A stretch of DNA of 64,000 nt from Blakeslea trispora (taxonomy: Eukaryota; Mucoromycota; Mucoromycetes; Mucorales; Choanephoraceae), in NCBI GenBank assembly GCA_025331445.1, contig JAIWNE010000017.1:1-64000 (forward strand), given 5' to 3'. The translations under genes and the position numbers were made by a program. Of the stretch, positions 24,800-36,480 are shown piece by piece (positions within the stretch are counted from its first letter, which is position 1; each line of letters starts with the position of its first letter). The notes under the pieces were generated by a model. That model was not told the DNA's origin. It saw only the letters and a list, made by a program, of their open reading frames with translations, and ran no database searches.

Positions 24800-25990
24800 A
24801 AGAGAATCTTTGACCAAAGGTGTCAGATTCAACCAGTGCATCCTTCACTAATGATTACATGGTCGATAATGCCAGAAGACTCAACAAAGCAATTGTTATT
24901 GACACAACCTATGGTATAAACAATCTGAAAATGACATCGATCTATGCTTATGGCCTTGGTAACATTAGAGGTTTTACTCTTAAAACATTCCCAATCGTTT
25001 TTGCATGGACCTTGGATGGAAAGTAAAAAAACTATAAATGGTTGTTAAGAAGTTTGCAAGGTGTTCCTAATAATACGGTGTTTGTGACTGAAAAGTGTAA
25101 GGCTCTTCTAAACGCTCTTGACAGAGGTTTTTTCTAAACAAGAGATTGCTATGTACTTGATATCTATTCAATAACTTGACCTAAAACTGCAATCTTTCAT
25201 TATTCAAGGACAAAATTGATGTAGAAATATGTAAGAGCCATGTCAAGAGAGAAATGAAGAATTATGCAGAATTTCACCAAAAAAAAAGCAAGAGGATAGA
25301 TATTAAAAAGCTTTTGAACAAGTCTTGAGAAATATTTCAAATCTAAATGGCTCCTTTGTTAAGAGCATAGGGCATCTAAACTAATGCATTTTGACTGCAC
25401 TAATAGGCAAAGAGTTAAGAGTGTTCATGGTGCCTTGAAGCACAAAATGAATGCTGCTCAACTTCTTTCACTTGCATTCAACAGAACCAAAGAGCACATC
25501 TAAAGGCATGAAATGACTATGGGACATCTATCAATCAAATAACAATCAAGAATAGAACCCCTTGATTTTCAACGACAACAATCTCAAGCAGCTCTGATTC
25601 TTGATTGCTTACTGGGCACTCTTTGTGTTAAGAATTGGGCTTCGTAGGGATCCCTCTGTGATTGAAACAAGCAAAAGCAACCTTTGATCTGCTTTGCTCT
25701 CACAAGATTGGTGAAATACAAGAAAATGAAAATAGAATGCTCAACTTAGCAGACATTCCTCGTCGATGCTGGATCAGTGAGAAAACCATTGCCAAGGAAA
25801 TTGTAGGAAAAGATCAAGAAATAGATCAGCCTATTTAGATGAGATGTGTTGTCCAAGCTAGAAATGCTTTTCGATCTTGTGAAAAGGATTACAAGATAAT
25901 AGAATTGCTCATAGATTCAATTGAGACGATGTTAGCCGAATTTAGCAGTGCTAAAGACGAAGAAACATAGGATCCTGAAATGGATCTGCC
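24800..25990 (+). pseudogene. Second decayed MULE-type transposase
   Basis: The opening segment reads AIVIDTTYGINNLKMTSIYAYG and then GFTLKTFPIVFAWTLDGK. This is the MULE transposase core, where the first catalytic Asp sits in the IDTTY motif. After a stop, YKWLLRSL and NNTVFVTEKCKALLNAL continue the domain. Many stops follow. Near the end MLNLADIPRRCWIS and an acidic tail resemble the C-terminus of the same family. No SWIM finger is readable here. Confidence 0.65.
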
Positions 25991-26642
25991 TTTATTAGCT
26001 GAAGTTTGAATTTTTCTTTTTTTTTTTGTGATCTTCTCTTTACATGTTTGAGAAACTAACAATCCTCCTAGGAGGGGCGACAGAGAGCACATCGAATTCC
26101 TCACAGTTTCTTTCTTTTTAAGCCAAAGTTTTCTTTGGTGCTATCTATCTCTTTCTCTCTGCTGAACATTGTGAATGAAGGCTCTTATTATCTGCTTTTC
26201 TTACAACATGACATATAGATGATTAAATAAGCTTTTATTCTCTCCATGAGAGCTATAGTTTATGCTCAATAAACTGACTGAGAAAAAAAAGTACTTGAGC
26301 AATGCTAAACCCGAAAAAAAAAAGAAATGAGAAACCGACATAAATTCATGCTCTTCAGTTTAAATAATTTAGTATTTTACATGACTTCGATGAAATAATA
26401 AGCAAAACTTACAAATAACCGAACTCAATGGTTATTGTATTGATTCATTTTTATTTTATTGCTCGAAAATGAAAATTCAATATCACTCCCAAAAAGCATC
26501 TTTGACTTATACGTCACCCAGATTTAATTTGATCTGATTGGATCAAAAGAATTGTTTTAGGTAACCCAATAAAACAAACTGCAATTTCTTTATTTTCTTG
26601 CCTTTTTCTCTTCTAATTTTTTTTTTATATCTTATTGTCAAT
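25991..26642. other. Intergenic, 5' flank of TFIIA-gamma
   Basis: AT-rich, no gene supported. Poly-T tract immediately upstream of the ATG at 26643. Confidence 0.5.
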
Positions 26643-27110
26643 ATGTCTGCTACTCCCTTTTATGAGTTATACCGTCGTTCTAGGTAAAGAACTAATAGGA
26701 GGAGAGGGTGTGTTACATGTGTATCAATTCACTTACTGTATAGGTTTGTATAATAGTATTGGCATGGCCTTGACTGACTCGTTGGATGAGTTGATTCAAA
26801 GTGGACACATCAATCCCCAACTTGCCATGCGTGTCTTGATGACATTTGACAGAAGCATCTCAGAAGCACTTTCACAAATAGTTAGAAATAAGGCCAATAT
26901 CAAAGTAAACACACAACTCATGATGGCTTTAAAGAAAAAGAGAAAATTGAATATTCTGTTATTTAGGGTCATTTACACACGTATCGTTTTTGTGATGAAG
27001 TTTGGACATTTATTGTTGAAAATCCAACATTTAAATTTGATCAAGACAATGTCTCTGCTGACAAAGTGAAGATTGTCGCTTGTAATGCAAGAAGACCTGG
27101 AGAACAGTAA
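26643..27110 (+). CDS. toa2: Transcription initiation factor IIA gamma subunit
   Basis: Small subunit of TFIIA, which stabilises TBP on the TATA box. Three exons join as [20 protein letters not shown]..., [22 protein letters not shown] and [16 protein letters not shown]. These match the four-helix bundle and beta-barrel of GTF2A2/Toa2 almost end to end, including [16 protein letters not shown] and the invariant TYRFCDxVWTF. Intron 1 begins GTAAAG after the Arg-Ser codons and ends ATAATAG. Intron 2 begins GTAAAC directly after AAA. About 110 aa, normal family length. Confidence 0.95.
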
Positions 27111-27789
27111 AGAAAAAAAGAAAAAAACTCAATTTGTACATATCAATAAAAAAAACCAAAAAACAAGGCTTTTTTTTTTTAAAAATTTTCTTTATTTTGT
27201 TTAGACGAAAAAAAAATCATTTCTTTTTAGCAATATCTATAAAATAAATAAAAAGTTAATTATTATTATATAAAATAAATAAAAAATAATACTAAAAAAG
27301 ACTCTGCAAATGAAATCAGTAACAAATGTTTTACTTCAGTTCTTTTCAGGTAATGTAGATAAAGGTTGATTTTGTAATTCATCAAATTTCATCACAAAAA
27401 GTCTTTTTTTTTTTTTAAATAAAAAAGCAACATACCATTTACACAAACATTTAGAAAATAATAAGAAAAAAAAAGAAAGAAAAAGAAGTTGAACCATAAC
27501 AGGGCTTTTTAATAAGCAAAGGAAAAAAAAAATTTCTCTAAAGAAAAATTATTTTGTATTACCTTCTACTGTCCGGAAGAAATCAAAAATGTTCGGTCAG
27601 AATTCCGGCAATACTATCTGATGATACACATCAAACTTGACTAATAAAGTAGGAAGTTCATATTGGGGGGAGATTGAGAGGAAGGGGGGTGGCGCTGAAG
27701 ATGATACAGCACGAAAAGAAGTAAACGAAACTAGAAGCCATTATGAGACATCAAATAATCCTCCTCTTCCTCATCGTCTTTAGTTAGAA
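27111..27789. other. Intergenic, RPL3 promoter region
   Basis: Homopolymer-rich spacer (runs of A and T around 27120-27540). No open frame of note. It should hold the RPL3 promoter. Confidence 0.5.
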
Positions 27790-29145
27790 ATGGTAAGTTG
27801 CATCCATCATCGAACTCCATCCATCTATTCATATAAGCATCCATCTAACCACAAGAAAATCGTTTTTTTTTCTATGCTTATTTAGTCTCACAGGTAAAAA
27901 AAAATCAACAGCAAAAAAAGAGAGAGAGAATCCAACAGTTCTCAAAAGTCATGCCAACTTCATGAAACTCATTACTTTTTTCATCAAACTAGAAAATTCG
28001 AGGCTCCCCGTCATGGTCACTTGGGTTTCGGCCCCCGTAAGAGAACTAGATCTCACCGTGGTCGCGTTAAGGCTTTCCCTAAGGATGATGCCAAGAAGCC
28101 CGTCCACTTGACTGCCTTCATGGGTTACAAGGCCGGTATGACTCACATCGTCCGTGATCTCGAACGTCCTGGTTCCAAGATGCACAAGAAGGAAATTGTC
28201 GAAGCCGTCACTGTCATCGAAGCTCCCGCTATGGTTGTTGTCGGTGTTGTCGGTTACGTCGAAACTCCTCGTGGTCTCCGTACCTTGACCACCGTCTGGG
28301 CTGAACACCTCTCTGAAGAAGCCAAGCGTCGTTTCTACAAGAACTGGTACCGCTCCAAGAAGAAGGCCTTCACCAAGTACGCTCAAAAGTACGCTGAAGG
28401 TGCCAAGGACATCAACCGTGAACTCGAACGTATCAAGAAGTACTGTTCCGTCGTTCGTGTCATTGCTCACACTCAAATCTCCAAGGCCAAGTTGAACCAA
28501 CGTAAGGCTCACATCATGGAAATCCAATTGAACGGTGGTTCCATTGCTGACAAGGTTGACTTTGCTCGTGAACACTTTGAAAAGGAAGTTGCTGTCGGTT
28601 CCATCTTTGAACAAGATGAAATGATCGATATCATCGCCACCACCAAGGGTCACGGTTTCGAAGGTGTCACTCACCGTTGGGGTACCAAGAAGCTTCCTCG
28701 TAAGACTCACCGTGGTCTCCGTAAGGTTGCCTGTATTGGTGCCTGGCACCCTAGCAGAGTCATGTACTCTGTTGCTCGTGCTGGTCAACGTGGTTACCAC
28801 CGTCGTACTGAAATCAACAAGAAGATTTACCGTATTGCCAAGGGTTCTGATGCCAAGTCTGGTACTACTGAATACGATTTGACCGAAAAGAACATCACCC
28901 CCATGGGTGGTTTCCCCCACTATGGTGTTGTCAACGACGACTTTGTCATGATCAAGGGTTGTTGTGCTGGTTCCAAGAAGCGTGTCATCACTCTTCGTAA
29001 GTCCCTCACTGTCCACACCAAGCGTTCTGCTTTGGAAAAGGTCACTCTCAAGTTCATCGATACCTCTTCCAAGTTCGGTCACGGTCGTTTCCAAACCGCT
29101 GCCGAAAAGCACCAATTCATGGGTACTCTCAAGAAGGATATCTAA
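27790..29145 (+). CDS. rpl3: 60S ribosomal protein L3 (uL3)
   Basis: Core large-subunit protein near the peptidyl-transferase centre. Coding exons are 27790-27792 (only the ATG), 27886-27893 (8 nt, TCTCACAG) and 27993-29145. Together they give [21 protein letters not shown], the universal uL3 N-terminus. A start at TTG 28021 would lose that N-terminus. Introns are GTAAGT...TTTAG and GTAAAA...ACTAG. Family landmarks include [43 protein letters not shown] and GHGRFQT. Codon use is strongly biased to GGT, GTC, AAG and CGT, as expected for a highly expressed gene, and this bias opens a long false frame on the opposite strand. Confidence 0.97.
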
Positions 29146-29216
29146 GTGTCTCGTTGCTTTTTATCATAATAAACAAGAACTTTTTTTTATTATCATTATT
29201 ATTGTTTTGTGCTTTG

Positions 29217-30138
29217 TTAAATAATTGTGCTTTCTGGCTTTTGGAATTGGACGTTGCCAGCATTTAAGTGATCTCCTCCATACTTTTCTAATGCTTGTAA
29301 TTCACGTCGAATATATTGAACGACAAGTGCTAAATCAGTAGCATCGTTGGATGAAATGGCAAACAGATTTCTCCAAAGAGCAGCAGCCAACACAGGGTCA
29401 TCCTTACACATGCCTTCGTCATAGGCTACAACACTACCATGAAATTGTGCCAATAGATCCTTAATGTAACTGTTGATCACTTTTTGCTGCGTGATACCGT
29501 GGTCTCTTATTCTAGCTTCTGCATCTTCGAAAAAGCGATTGACAAGTTCCTGAATATATAACTTGCCATGACCTTCAGCACGGAGATGAACCATCAACAT
29601 CCAAACATGTAATTGAGTGATTGAAAACCATGATTGGAAATTATCAGGTAAATTACATTCTGTAAATAAGATGTTAGAAGAAAACAAGTTTTTTTGGATT
29701 TAAGAATTAACCTTTGATGTAGAAATCCTTGTTAAGTTCCATTTGTTCTGCACATGTCTTGTATAAGCTATGACTGGCTTTGATGGCAGTAGATCCTGTT
29801 GAATAATAACCCATGACTCTAGCTAAACCATAGACAATCTTTTTAGTGGCTTCAGAGTACTTTGATCCCTTTACTTCTGTCTCTTGAGCAGTAGAGTTCC
29901 AACGTGTAACTGCATATGCACTTGTTGATTTCTTCTCAATTTACTTAATTTAAATTGTCTTTTTTTTTTTCTTTATATAAAAACGCTTACTATCATTTGA
30001 AGTCTTGAAGGATACTGTACAAGTCCATTTCGACAAACCTTTCAAATAGGTTAGAGTCATTATCTTGTTTTGATTATTAAAATGATTACTTACTTGTCTT
30101 AAAGCTGGTGTGGCAGCTCTTTTGATAGCAAACGACAT
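29217..30138 (-). CDS. cbp3: Ubiquinol-cytochrome c chaperone Cbp3 (UQCC1) homologue
   Basis: Mitochondrial assembly factor for cytochrome b of complex III. The start MSFAIKRAATPALRQ looks like a presequence. Three introns give ...SNDK|STSAYAVTRWNS, IVYGLARVMGYYSTGS, KDFYIKECNLPDNFQSWFSITQLHVWM and HGKLYIQELVNRFFEDAEARI. The middle is the ubiquinol-cytochrome c chaperone domain, with its L-P-x-x-F-xx-WF and LH-x-W motifs. The 3' end faces RPL3 with 71 bases between the stops. Exon 2 is the least certain part. Confidence 0.87.
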
Positions 30139-31504
30139 ATTAGGATATGCGTAGTGTTATATATACAAAACAAGAGAAAGAAATAAAAAAAAAGTTTTAC
30201 AAGGTTAGAAGAAAAAAAGTGAAGAGCGGGCATTGAATTAAGTCAGTGTTGCTATAAAAATGACATTGAAAGAGTATGGGAGAGATAGGCTTTCATTTCC
30301 GCATGATTTTTATTTTTGCATAAATCAGCCTTTTTTTTTATGTAAAATTCTTTGAAATAGAATAATAAAAAGAGGAGAGAGGTCAGGAAATATCGAGTTT
30401 CGTAAATTCATTCGTTGCCTAGGCAGTAGATTGTGTGCATAGTGAGTTTTTCGGGCAGCTAAAGAAAACAAGCTTGATGTACCATAGAAATAAATGCTTT
30501 GTTGGTGTAGGCATGTTGTGTACCTTGCACTGACTTTTTTTAAATGTATTTATTGTAATACGCGAATCATGTAATCCATAATGACACCTAGTGTTCCTTA
30601 CCGCTTAAAGTATGCACATAGTTGAAAACTCACTTTTCTTGCTAATCTACAGGTTTTCTTTTGTTTATACCAGAGAAGTCTTGTGTAATCATCTATTGTA
30701 TAGGATAGTTTGTGTACAAAACTTTTCCATGGTGTAATACAAGACATACAATAAGTTTTTCTGTGTGATTATGCCCATCTTTAGATGAAGTGGAGATACA
30801 TTGAATCTATTTCCTTTTTCTTACATGGGTGTATATTCTTGCACCTTAAGTATGTTTTTCCCATCATCAAATAAAAACTTTGATTCATCACTAAACCTCC
30901 CCCCCCCTTTTTTTTTGAAAATAATAAAAGCTCTACCTCTGAAATTACCATTCAACTTACAACTATCATACATTTTCAATTTATCTTTAGGCTCTGATGA
31001 TAAAAAGAGAGAAAAATGCATGGGTTTTGATGAACACAATGACAGGTTCATTTGAAGAAAGAGAAGGAAATTCATGTTATTTTGTACATAGTATTCTCAG
31101 ATTTGACAATTGTAAAAGAGTCAATGAAGAATAAAAAAAAGCCATTGCAAAAAGTACCTAAAGTGTTATTCTTCTTCCCCCCAAGAAAATATACTTTTCT
31201 TGCAGATAAGCTTTGTTCGGCGACAAACAGCGAAATGAATGCACCTTGTTCGACTGTACGTCATTGCTTAGCGTTTTTTTTTTCAAAAGCTGACATTAGA
31301 TGAAACAAAAAGAATTGATTTATTGTTATAGAAAGGTAACAAGATGAAAAAAAGAGAGAGAGAAAAAGAGAAGGGAATGTCTCTTTTTTGATTGGAGAGA
31401 GAGAGATCATCAGGTGCATCTTATTGTTACAGCACATATTCATTTGATTTGTCTCGCACCCTCTTGTTATTCCGAAAAAAACAGGGGTAAACAAGGATCT
31501 TCTG
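30139..31504. other. Intergenic, no recognised gene
   Basis: Several 80-codon frames occur on both strands but are low-complexity and unsupported. A C9 run followed by T9 lies near 30900-30918. Confidence 0.45.
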
Positions 31505-32473
31505 TTATGAAACAAAAGAAGTTTTGTGTTGAAGCTTTAGTATGCTTCTAACATCAGCTGTAAATCGAAGTGCATCCAAAAAAGGTAAAAGGTCCAGTAA
31601 ACTCTCATCGCTGGGGTTTGATATCCAAGTAGGTAAAGCAATTCCATTGTCTACCAACAAAAATCATTTTTTTTTAAAAAAAAAAATATTTCCTCCCCAA
31701 AAAAAAAAGACTGATTTTGCACCCCCATTTTACCTTTGTACAAATCAAACGCAACAGGACTATTATCCACTAAACAAACCTTACAGAGATCCTTCTCTGC
31801 CAAGGTAATATCTTTCAGGTAATTGCCATTCCTTAATACACATGACTACATAAACAAATAAGTACCTCCCCTACTTTAGTTTATCACCTTATATTACCTG
31901 TCTAAACAAGCGTTGTGAAATCATATTGTCTTGATCAAGCCAGTCTATCACGGGGTCAGCATATTCTGCCATAGATGCAGTATAGATGACCACTCTATAC
32001 CATTGACTTATCTATCATACTAGGAAAGTTAGAAACATCCTCTTAAAAGGTGATTCAAACTTTACTGTCTTCAAAAAGAAATCAACATGAGGGCGCTTAT
32101 AGACTTCATATAACAGATTTTGCTTATCGCATTGAACTTCGATGCTTTTGTGTATCACACTAGGGCTGACTTGAGTGAATGAGGCATCTGAGCCGAGACG
32201 AACAGAGTGGACTAATGTTTCATCCAGGTCAAGTATTAATGTCTTGTTTTTGTAATAGTGTGAAGCTTGTGGGGGTATCTTTTGTTTCTTTTGAGTCTTG
32301 TAGATCGCTGTATTGGTGGGTATCAAGAGCAATTCGTATATAAAGCGGTATGTAATGCAGAGATAGTGATAGATAGAATGAAGAAACAGCTTTGTCCTTC
32401 TCTTGCCTAATTTGCCATTGTTTGTGGCAGTGATAGGTGTGTTGGATAATGATGTTGTCAGAGTTGCTGACAT
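31505..32473 (-). CDS. nem1: Nem1/CTDNEP1-type phosphatase
   Basis: HAD-superfamily phosphatase that, with Spo7, activates the lipin Pah1 at the ER/nuclear envelope. An N-terminal hydrophobic, membrane-associated stretch ([16 protein letters not shown]) precedes the catalytic [12 protein letters not shown] (DxDxT). Four exons continue with [34 protein letters not shown], then [27 protein letters not shown], and a last exon [29 protein letters not shown]. All four HAD motifs are present. It stops at 31507-31505 after KTSFVS. The N-terminus is shorter than in Saccharomyces Nem1 and closer to animal Dullard. Confidence 0.9.
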
Positions 32474-34130
32474 AGAAAGCTAACTTTTCTTATTATTTTT
32501 TTATGATAGAGAGGTTGACAAGACAAAATAAAATAAGAAAAGCAAAACAAAATAAAATAAAAAGCAAGACACTTTTTTTTTTGGTTAAATGTTGTAAAGT
32601 CGGGCGTTTTCCGTGCTTGTGTGACTCTTTATTTAGGCATTGAATTGTCAATCATAATAGCTTTAGATGAAGCAGGCTTTTCAATCTGATGATTAAGAGA
32701 AAAAAACCGCTTGTAAACTTATAACTCAGTGGTAATCATAGTAAAGAAAGAGAGTGAGTTTTATCATCAAAAGGTTTGGTCCAAAAGATCAAGCTGCTGG
32801 AATTTTGTTTGTTATCTTCTCACTCTCTAAATCGATTTCAGGAGACTCCGATTGGATGCAAATGGTAAGACGATTAAGGCAATAACAACAAAGGGCTTCT
32901 TTTTATCATTCATCTTTAGAGGCTATGCTGAATACACATCCTCAAGTAGACATGCCTTTGTAATTTGGATTTGTTTTTTTTGTTACTTGTCTTTTGGACA
33001 GTGCAATTACAAGATATTTCTTCAAACCCTGACAGATCAAAATAGTGCGTGGAAAACACATTTACCTGGTCAATAGAAGACTTTCGAAATCCTGAGAGAT
33101 GATAAGAAATCAACAGAACCAGATTCCGACCAAACAGTGATCTGAGTTTGAAGCTCAGAAGACAATGTTGCTTTGGGAGGGAATTGCTTGATCCCGACCG
33201 AGTATTGAAATAAACTTCAAGCTTGCTATGCTTATTGGCAGTCTATTTACCAAACAATTTCTCGCTTTTGGTGAGCTTATTCATGGTGAATTTGAGGGGT
33301 GTAGTAGCCTCTCGATTTAAGAGTATTCTCGATATAAGAATATTTACAATATAAGAATGCAATTCTTTGATATGAAGATCAGTTCAAGCACTGAAAGCCA
33401 TTTAGCTTGAGAGTGACTCAATATGAGAGTGTGTTTCTCGAGAATGTTCGTATTCTCAATTGATGTGACTATTGTGTCTAGCTAAATATCAATATCATAT
33501 AGTCCCTTAAGATCAGGCTAGAATCCTATTGCAAAGCTATAGTTTTATGATTAATTAACATTATCGATTTAGATCATTGTCTAAAGAACAAGTTGAATCT
33601 GACTGTTTCGAAAAGAGCTTAATTTCTGCTTTTTCTTATTACAAAGAGCTTCTTCACCATAGAATATCTACTGAAAAGATCAAATCCATCACACTTGCTG
33701 TAATCTGACTTTGTGTCTCACAAGGAAAAGTGGAAAGAAGGCAAATGATAAGACAAGGTCAGTATTCCAAAGCAAAACAAGAATGGGCTTATTTGTGAGA
33801 CAGTAACAGATTCTGATGATGACCCATTGAGAACTCAAACGATTCTCCACAAAAATGTACAATCGAAATTTAAAAAGCGACCATTCCTTTCAAAGACAGC
33901 AAGTGTAGCAAAGAGCTAAATGGAGAAGAGGAGGAGGTTTACACACCCACAATGAAGTGCTCAGTACGTTTTGGATTTTATGCCTTGAGTACAATAAAAA
34001 CAATCAAGCTTCATTTACTTTATAGGCAAAAAAAGGGAGGATTTTATAAAGACAATGCTTTGGCTGTAATTTGAAGTGGTTTCTGTATTTCACGTTTTCT
34101 TTTATTTTTCTTTTTCTCTTTTTGTTCGAT
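32474..34130. other. Intergenic with TTTAAGAGT-type motif cluster
   Basis: No supported gene. Between about 33310 and 33470 several degenerate ATTTAAGAGTATTCTC and ATATAAGAAT words are spaced every 15-25 bases, like those at 1.4 kb and 11.4 kb. Confidence 0.45.
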
Positions 34131-35189
34131 ATGCCTTTCTCACAACTATTCATTAGTAAAAACAGAAAAATAGACTTTGAGTTGACTATTCTTATTCAAG
34201 ATTTGACCAACGTACCTCTTGTCAGTGGTCTTTATTATGTTAAATATCGACTGAAAAGCGCTACTCATTCAAGTGGCATGACTGTGAGGTAAGAGAAGCA
34301 AAAAAAAAGGGGAGGGCAAATAGTAACATGTGTTCATGACAAGTCATGTTAAGGATCAATATAAAATAGAGCACCTATTCGAGATCACTGCGTTTTCTGG
34401 GGTCATCCTATCAGTACAATGGCTCACTTGGTTATTTCCAAACAACATATCTTGAGCACTTGTGAACTGAGGCTGGATGTTTATCAAGAGTTAGCTGGAA
34501 AGGATACAACTTCCATTGGAAGCTTGACCATTAATCTCTCTGAATACGCAGGGTTGAGCTTAATATCAAGAAGATATTTACTTGAAGATTGTAAATTCAA
34601 TTCAACCATCAAAGTAATGCTTTTGTTTCAAACAAAAATAGCTCTCTTCTTTATCACTAAATATGCCAAATTTAGTTGTCCATTCGTGTGGATCAACGAT
34701 CCAATCCAACTATAGAATATACCACGTAAGTCAAGCATGTATAGTTTGGTTTGTAGCAAGTATGATCTAATGATCCTCTAGTCCACCATTAAAGAAGCAA
34801 CAAATATTTACAGATATACCCACCATGATGACAGAAAGAACAGAAAGATCATCAGGTAAGAAAATAACAGGAGGAAAACAACATGAAGTTTGATTGGAAT
34901 GCCCATTTACAGATACTCTGAGTTTGAGTAATTCTCAACTTCATCCAAACACAGCTGATGCATTAAGTCCATCACATATCAAGAAATCACAATCAGCTGT
35001 ATCTTTAGTAAGTTATTTCATAGGCACATAAAAGAATACACTGCTCATGCTCTTTCTCTTTAGCCTCGCTATTGTCGACAAGTGTCACCCTTTGGTGATG
35101 ATACAGATGATCCGTCGCCAACAGATTTAGTTGAGCAGCTCTTCAGAAAGAAATCCAATGATAACAAGCACTTGTCTCCCAACACATAA
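34131..35189 (+). CDS. NT-C2 domain protein (EEIG1/FAM102-like)
   Basis: The N-terminal C2 (NT-C2) domain occupies roughly residues 10-145: KIDFELTILIQDLTNVPLVSGLYYVKYRL, then APIRDHCVFW, then GSLTINLSEYAG and RRYLLEDCKFNSTIK. This order (FxLxxxIxxLxNVPLVSGxxxVKxRL ... APIxDHxVxW ... NLSEYA) is typical of fungal NT-C2 proteins, which probably tether to membranes or actin-associated compartments. Exons 34131-34288, 34370 onward, and three more encode LSIRVDQRSNPTIEYTT and a Ser-rich tail ending LSPNT. I chose the ATG at 34131 because the upstream Met (34071) only adds a hydrophobic Phe-rich leader. Confidence 0.8.
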
Positions 35190-35304
35190 TGATAAAATAA
35201 AAACTTTTTTTCTTTTATTGACTTAATTATTTTAAACAAACAACATTAATGATGTTTTTGAAAAGACTACTTTAAGATTTACATTGAGTGGTTTCGTAGC
35301 AGAT

Positions 35305-36480
35305 TTACCAACCCTTCTTGTCATCATCATAATCATTTCCACGGTAGTTGTTACCATGGTATTTGTTATCATAGTCATTGCCACGGTAATCCTTATCATA
35401 GCCCTTTCCATAATAGCCATTATCCTTGTGGTCATTATCATAGCCCTTTCCATGATAGTCACCATCCTTGTAGCGATCATAGCCGTTGCCATGGTAATCA
35501 TCGTCATGATCGTATCCGCGATACTTGTTGCCATGGTAATCATCGTAGTCGTTTCTTCGGTAGTTTTTGCCATAACCTTTTCCGTAATAGTCGTTATCCT
35601 TGTGGTCATCATAGTCTTTGCCATGGTAACCATCATCATGGTCATATCCGCGATACTTGTTGTCATAACCCTTTCCATAATAATCATTATCCTTGTGGTC
35701 ATCATCATAGCCGTGTCCATAATAGTTGTTGCTACGACGATCCTTACCATAGCGGTCGCCATCCTTGTGGTCATCATCATAATCCTTGCCATAGTGATCG
35801 TTATCGTAATCCTTGCCATAGTGATCATTGTCATAATCCTTGCCATAGTGATCATTGTCATAATCCTTGCCATAGTGATCATTGTCATAATCCTTGCCAT
35901 AGCGATCATTGTCATAATCCTTGCCATAGCGATCATTGTCATAATCCTTGCCATAGTAGTCATCATCATGGTCCTTTCCGTAATAGTTGCCACCATAGCC
36001 ATCCTTCTTATCATAGTCCTTCTTGTCATCGTCCTTATTGTCACAACCACAATCCTTCTTGTCGTCCCACTTGTCATCGTCCTTCTTGTCATCCCACTTC
36101 TTGTCATCGTCTTTCTTGTCATCCCACTTCTTATCATCGTCTTTCTTGTCATCGTCTTTCTTGTCATCCCACTTCTTGTCATCGTCCTTCTTGTCATCCC
36201 ACTTCTTATCATCGTCCTTCTTATCACAACCACAGTCCTTCTTGTCGTCGTCCCACTTCTTGTCATCGTCCTTCTTATCATCGTCTTTCTTATCGTTGTC
36301 TTTCTTGTCGTCCCACTTCTTGTCATCGCCGTCGAAATTACCATAATAGCCATTGTTATTGTCGTCTCCACGCTTCATGAGACTAGAGCTATCTTCAGCA
36401 TTAACTTCAGCAACAGGGAAGGCTGAGATCAAGGCAGCAGAGGCAACAAGAGTAAGACTAGTGAGATAAAAGAGCTTCAT
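35305..36480 (-). CDS. Secreted Asp/Lys/Tyr-rich repeat protein with Kex2 site
   Basis: 391 aa. A signal peptide of about 20 residues (MKLFYLTSLTLVASAAL...) is followed by a short pro-segment ending LMKR, a Kex2-type cleavage site. The mature part is almost entirely repeats. Block 1 is DDKKWDDKK units with two DCGCD motifs. Block 2 is YGKDYDND(H/R) units (27 nt each, about seven in tandem). Block 3 has looser YDxDHKDNDYYGKGY units. It ends DDDKKGW. No hydrophobic core exists, so it is probably disordered, and charge and Cys-Gly-Cys motifs suggest metal or cell-wall binding (inference). A TATAAAA lies about 70 bases upstream of the ATG. No family recognised. Confidence 0.8.
   Translation of the reverse strand: MKLFYLTSLTLVASAALISAFPVAEVNAEDSSSLMKRGDDNNNGYYGNFDGDDKKWDDKKDNDKKDDDKKDDDKKWDDDKKDCGCDKKDDDKKWDDKKDDDKKWDDKKDDDKKDDDKKWDDKKDDDKKWDDKKDDDKWDDKKDCGCDNKDDDKKDYDKKDGYGGNYYGKDHDDDYYGKDYDNDRYGKDYDNDRYGKDYDNDHYGKDYDNDHYGKDYDNDHYGKDYDNDHYGKDYDDDHKDGDRYGKDRRSNNYYGHGYDDDHKDNDYYGKGYDNKYRGYDHDDGYHGKDYDDHKDNDYYGKGYGKNYRRNDYDDYHGNKYRGYDHDDDYHGNGYDRYKDGDYHGKGYDNDHKDNGYYGKGYDKDYRGNDYDNKYHGNNYRGNDYDDDKKGW

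Noticed and set aside
28021..28023. TTG start for RPL3
   Set aside because: It would lose the conserved [14 protein letters not shown]-terminus, which spliced exons supply.
27949..29115. 388-codon open frame antisense to RPL3
   Set aside because: It arises from the strong codon bias of RPL3. Its translation is low-complexity Thr/Val/Leu and has no family features.
35740..35970. Regular 27-bp repeats considered as CRISPR array
   Set aside because: Repeats are directly adjacent with no spacers, and they encode a repeated peptide.
35284..36426. 380-codon hydrophobic plus-strand frame and a Thr/Met-rich minus frame over the repeat gene
   Set aside because: They are by-products of 27-bp type repeats. 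Only the frame with signal peptide, KR site and upstream TATA box makes sense.
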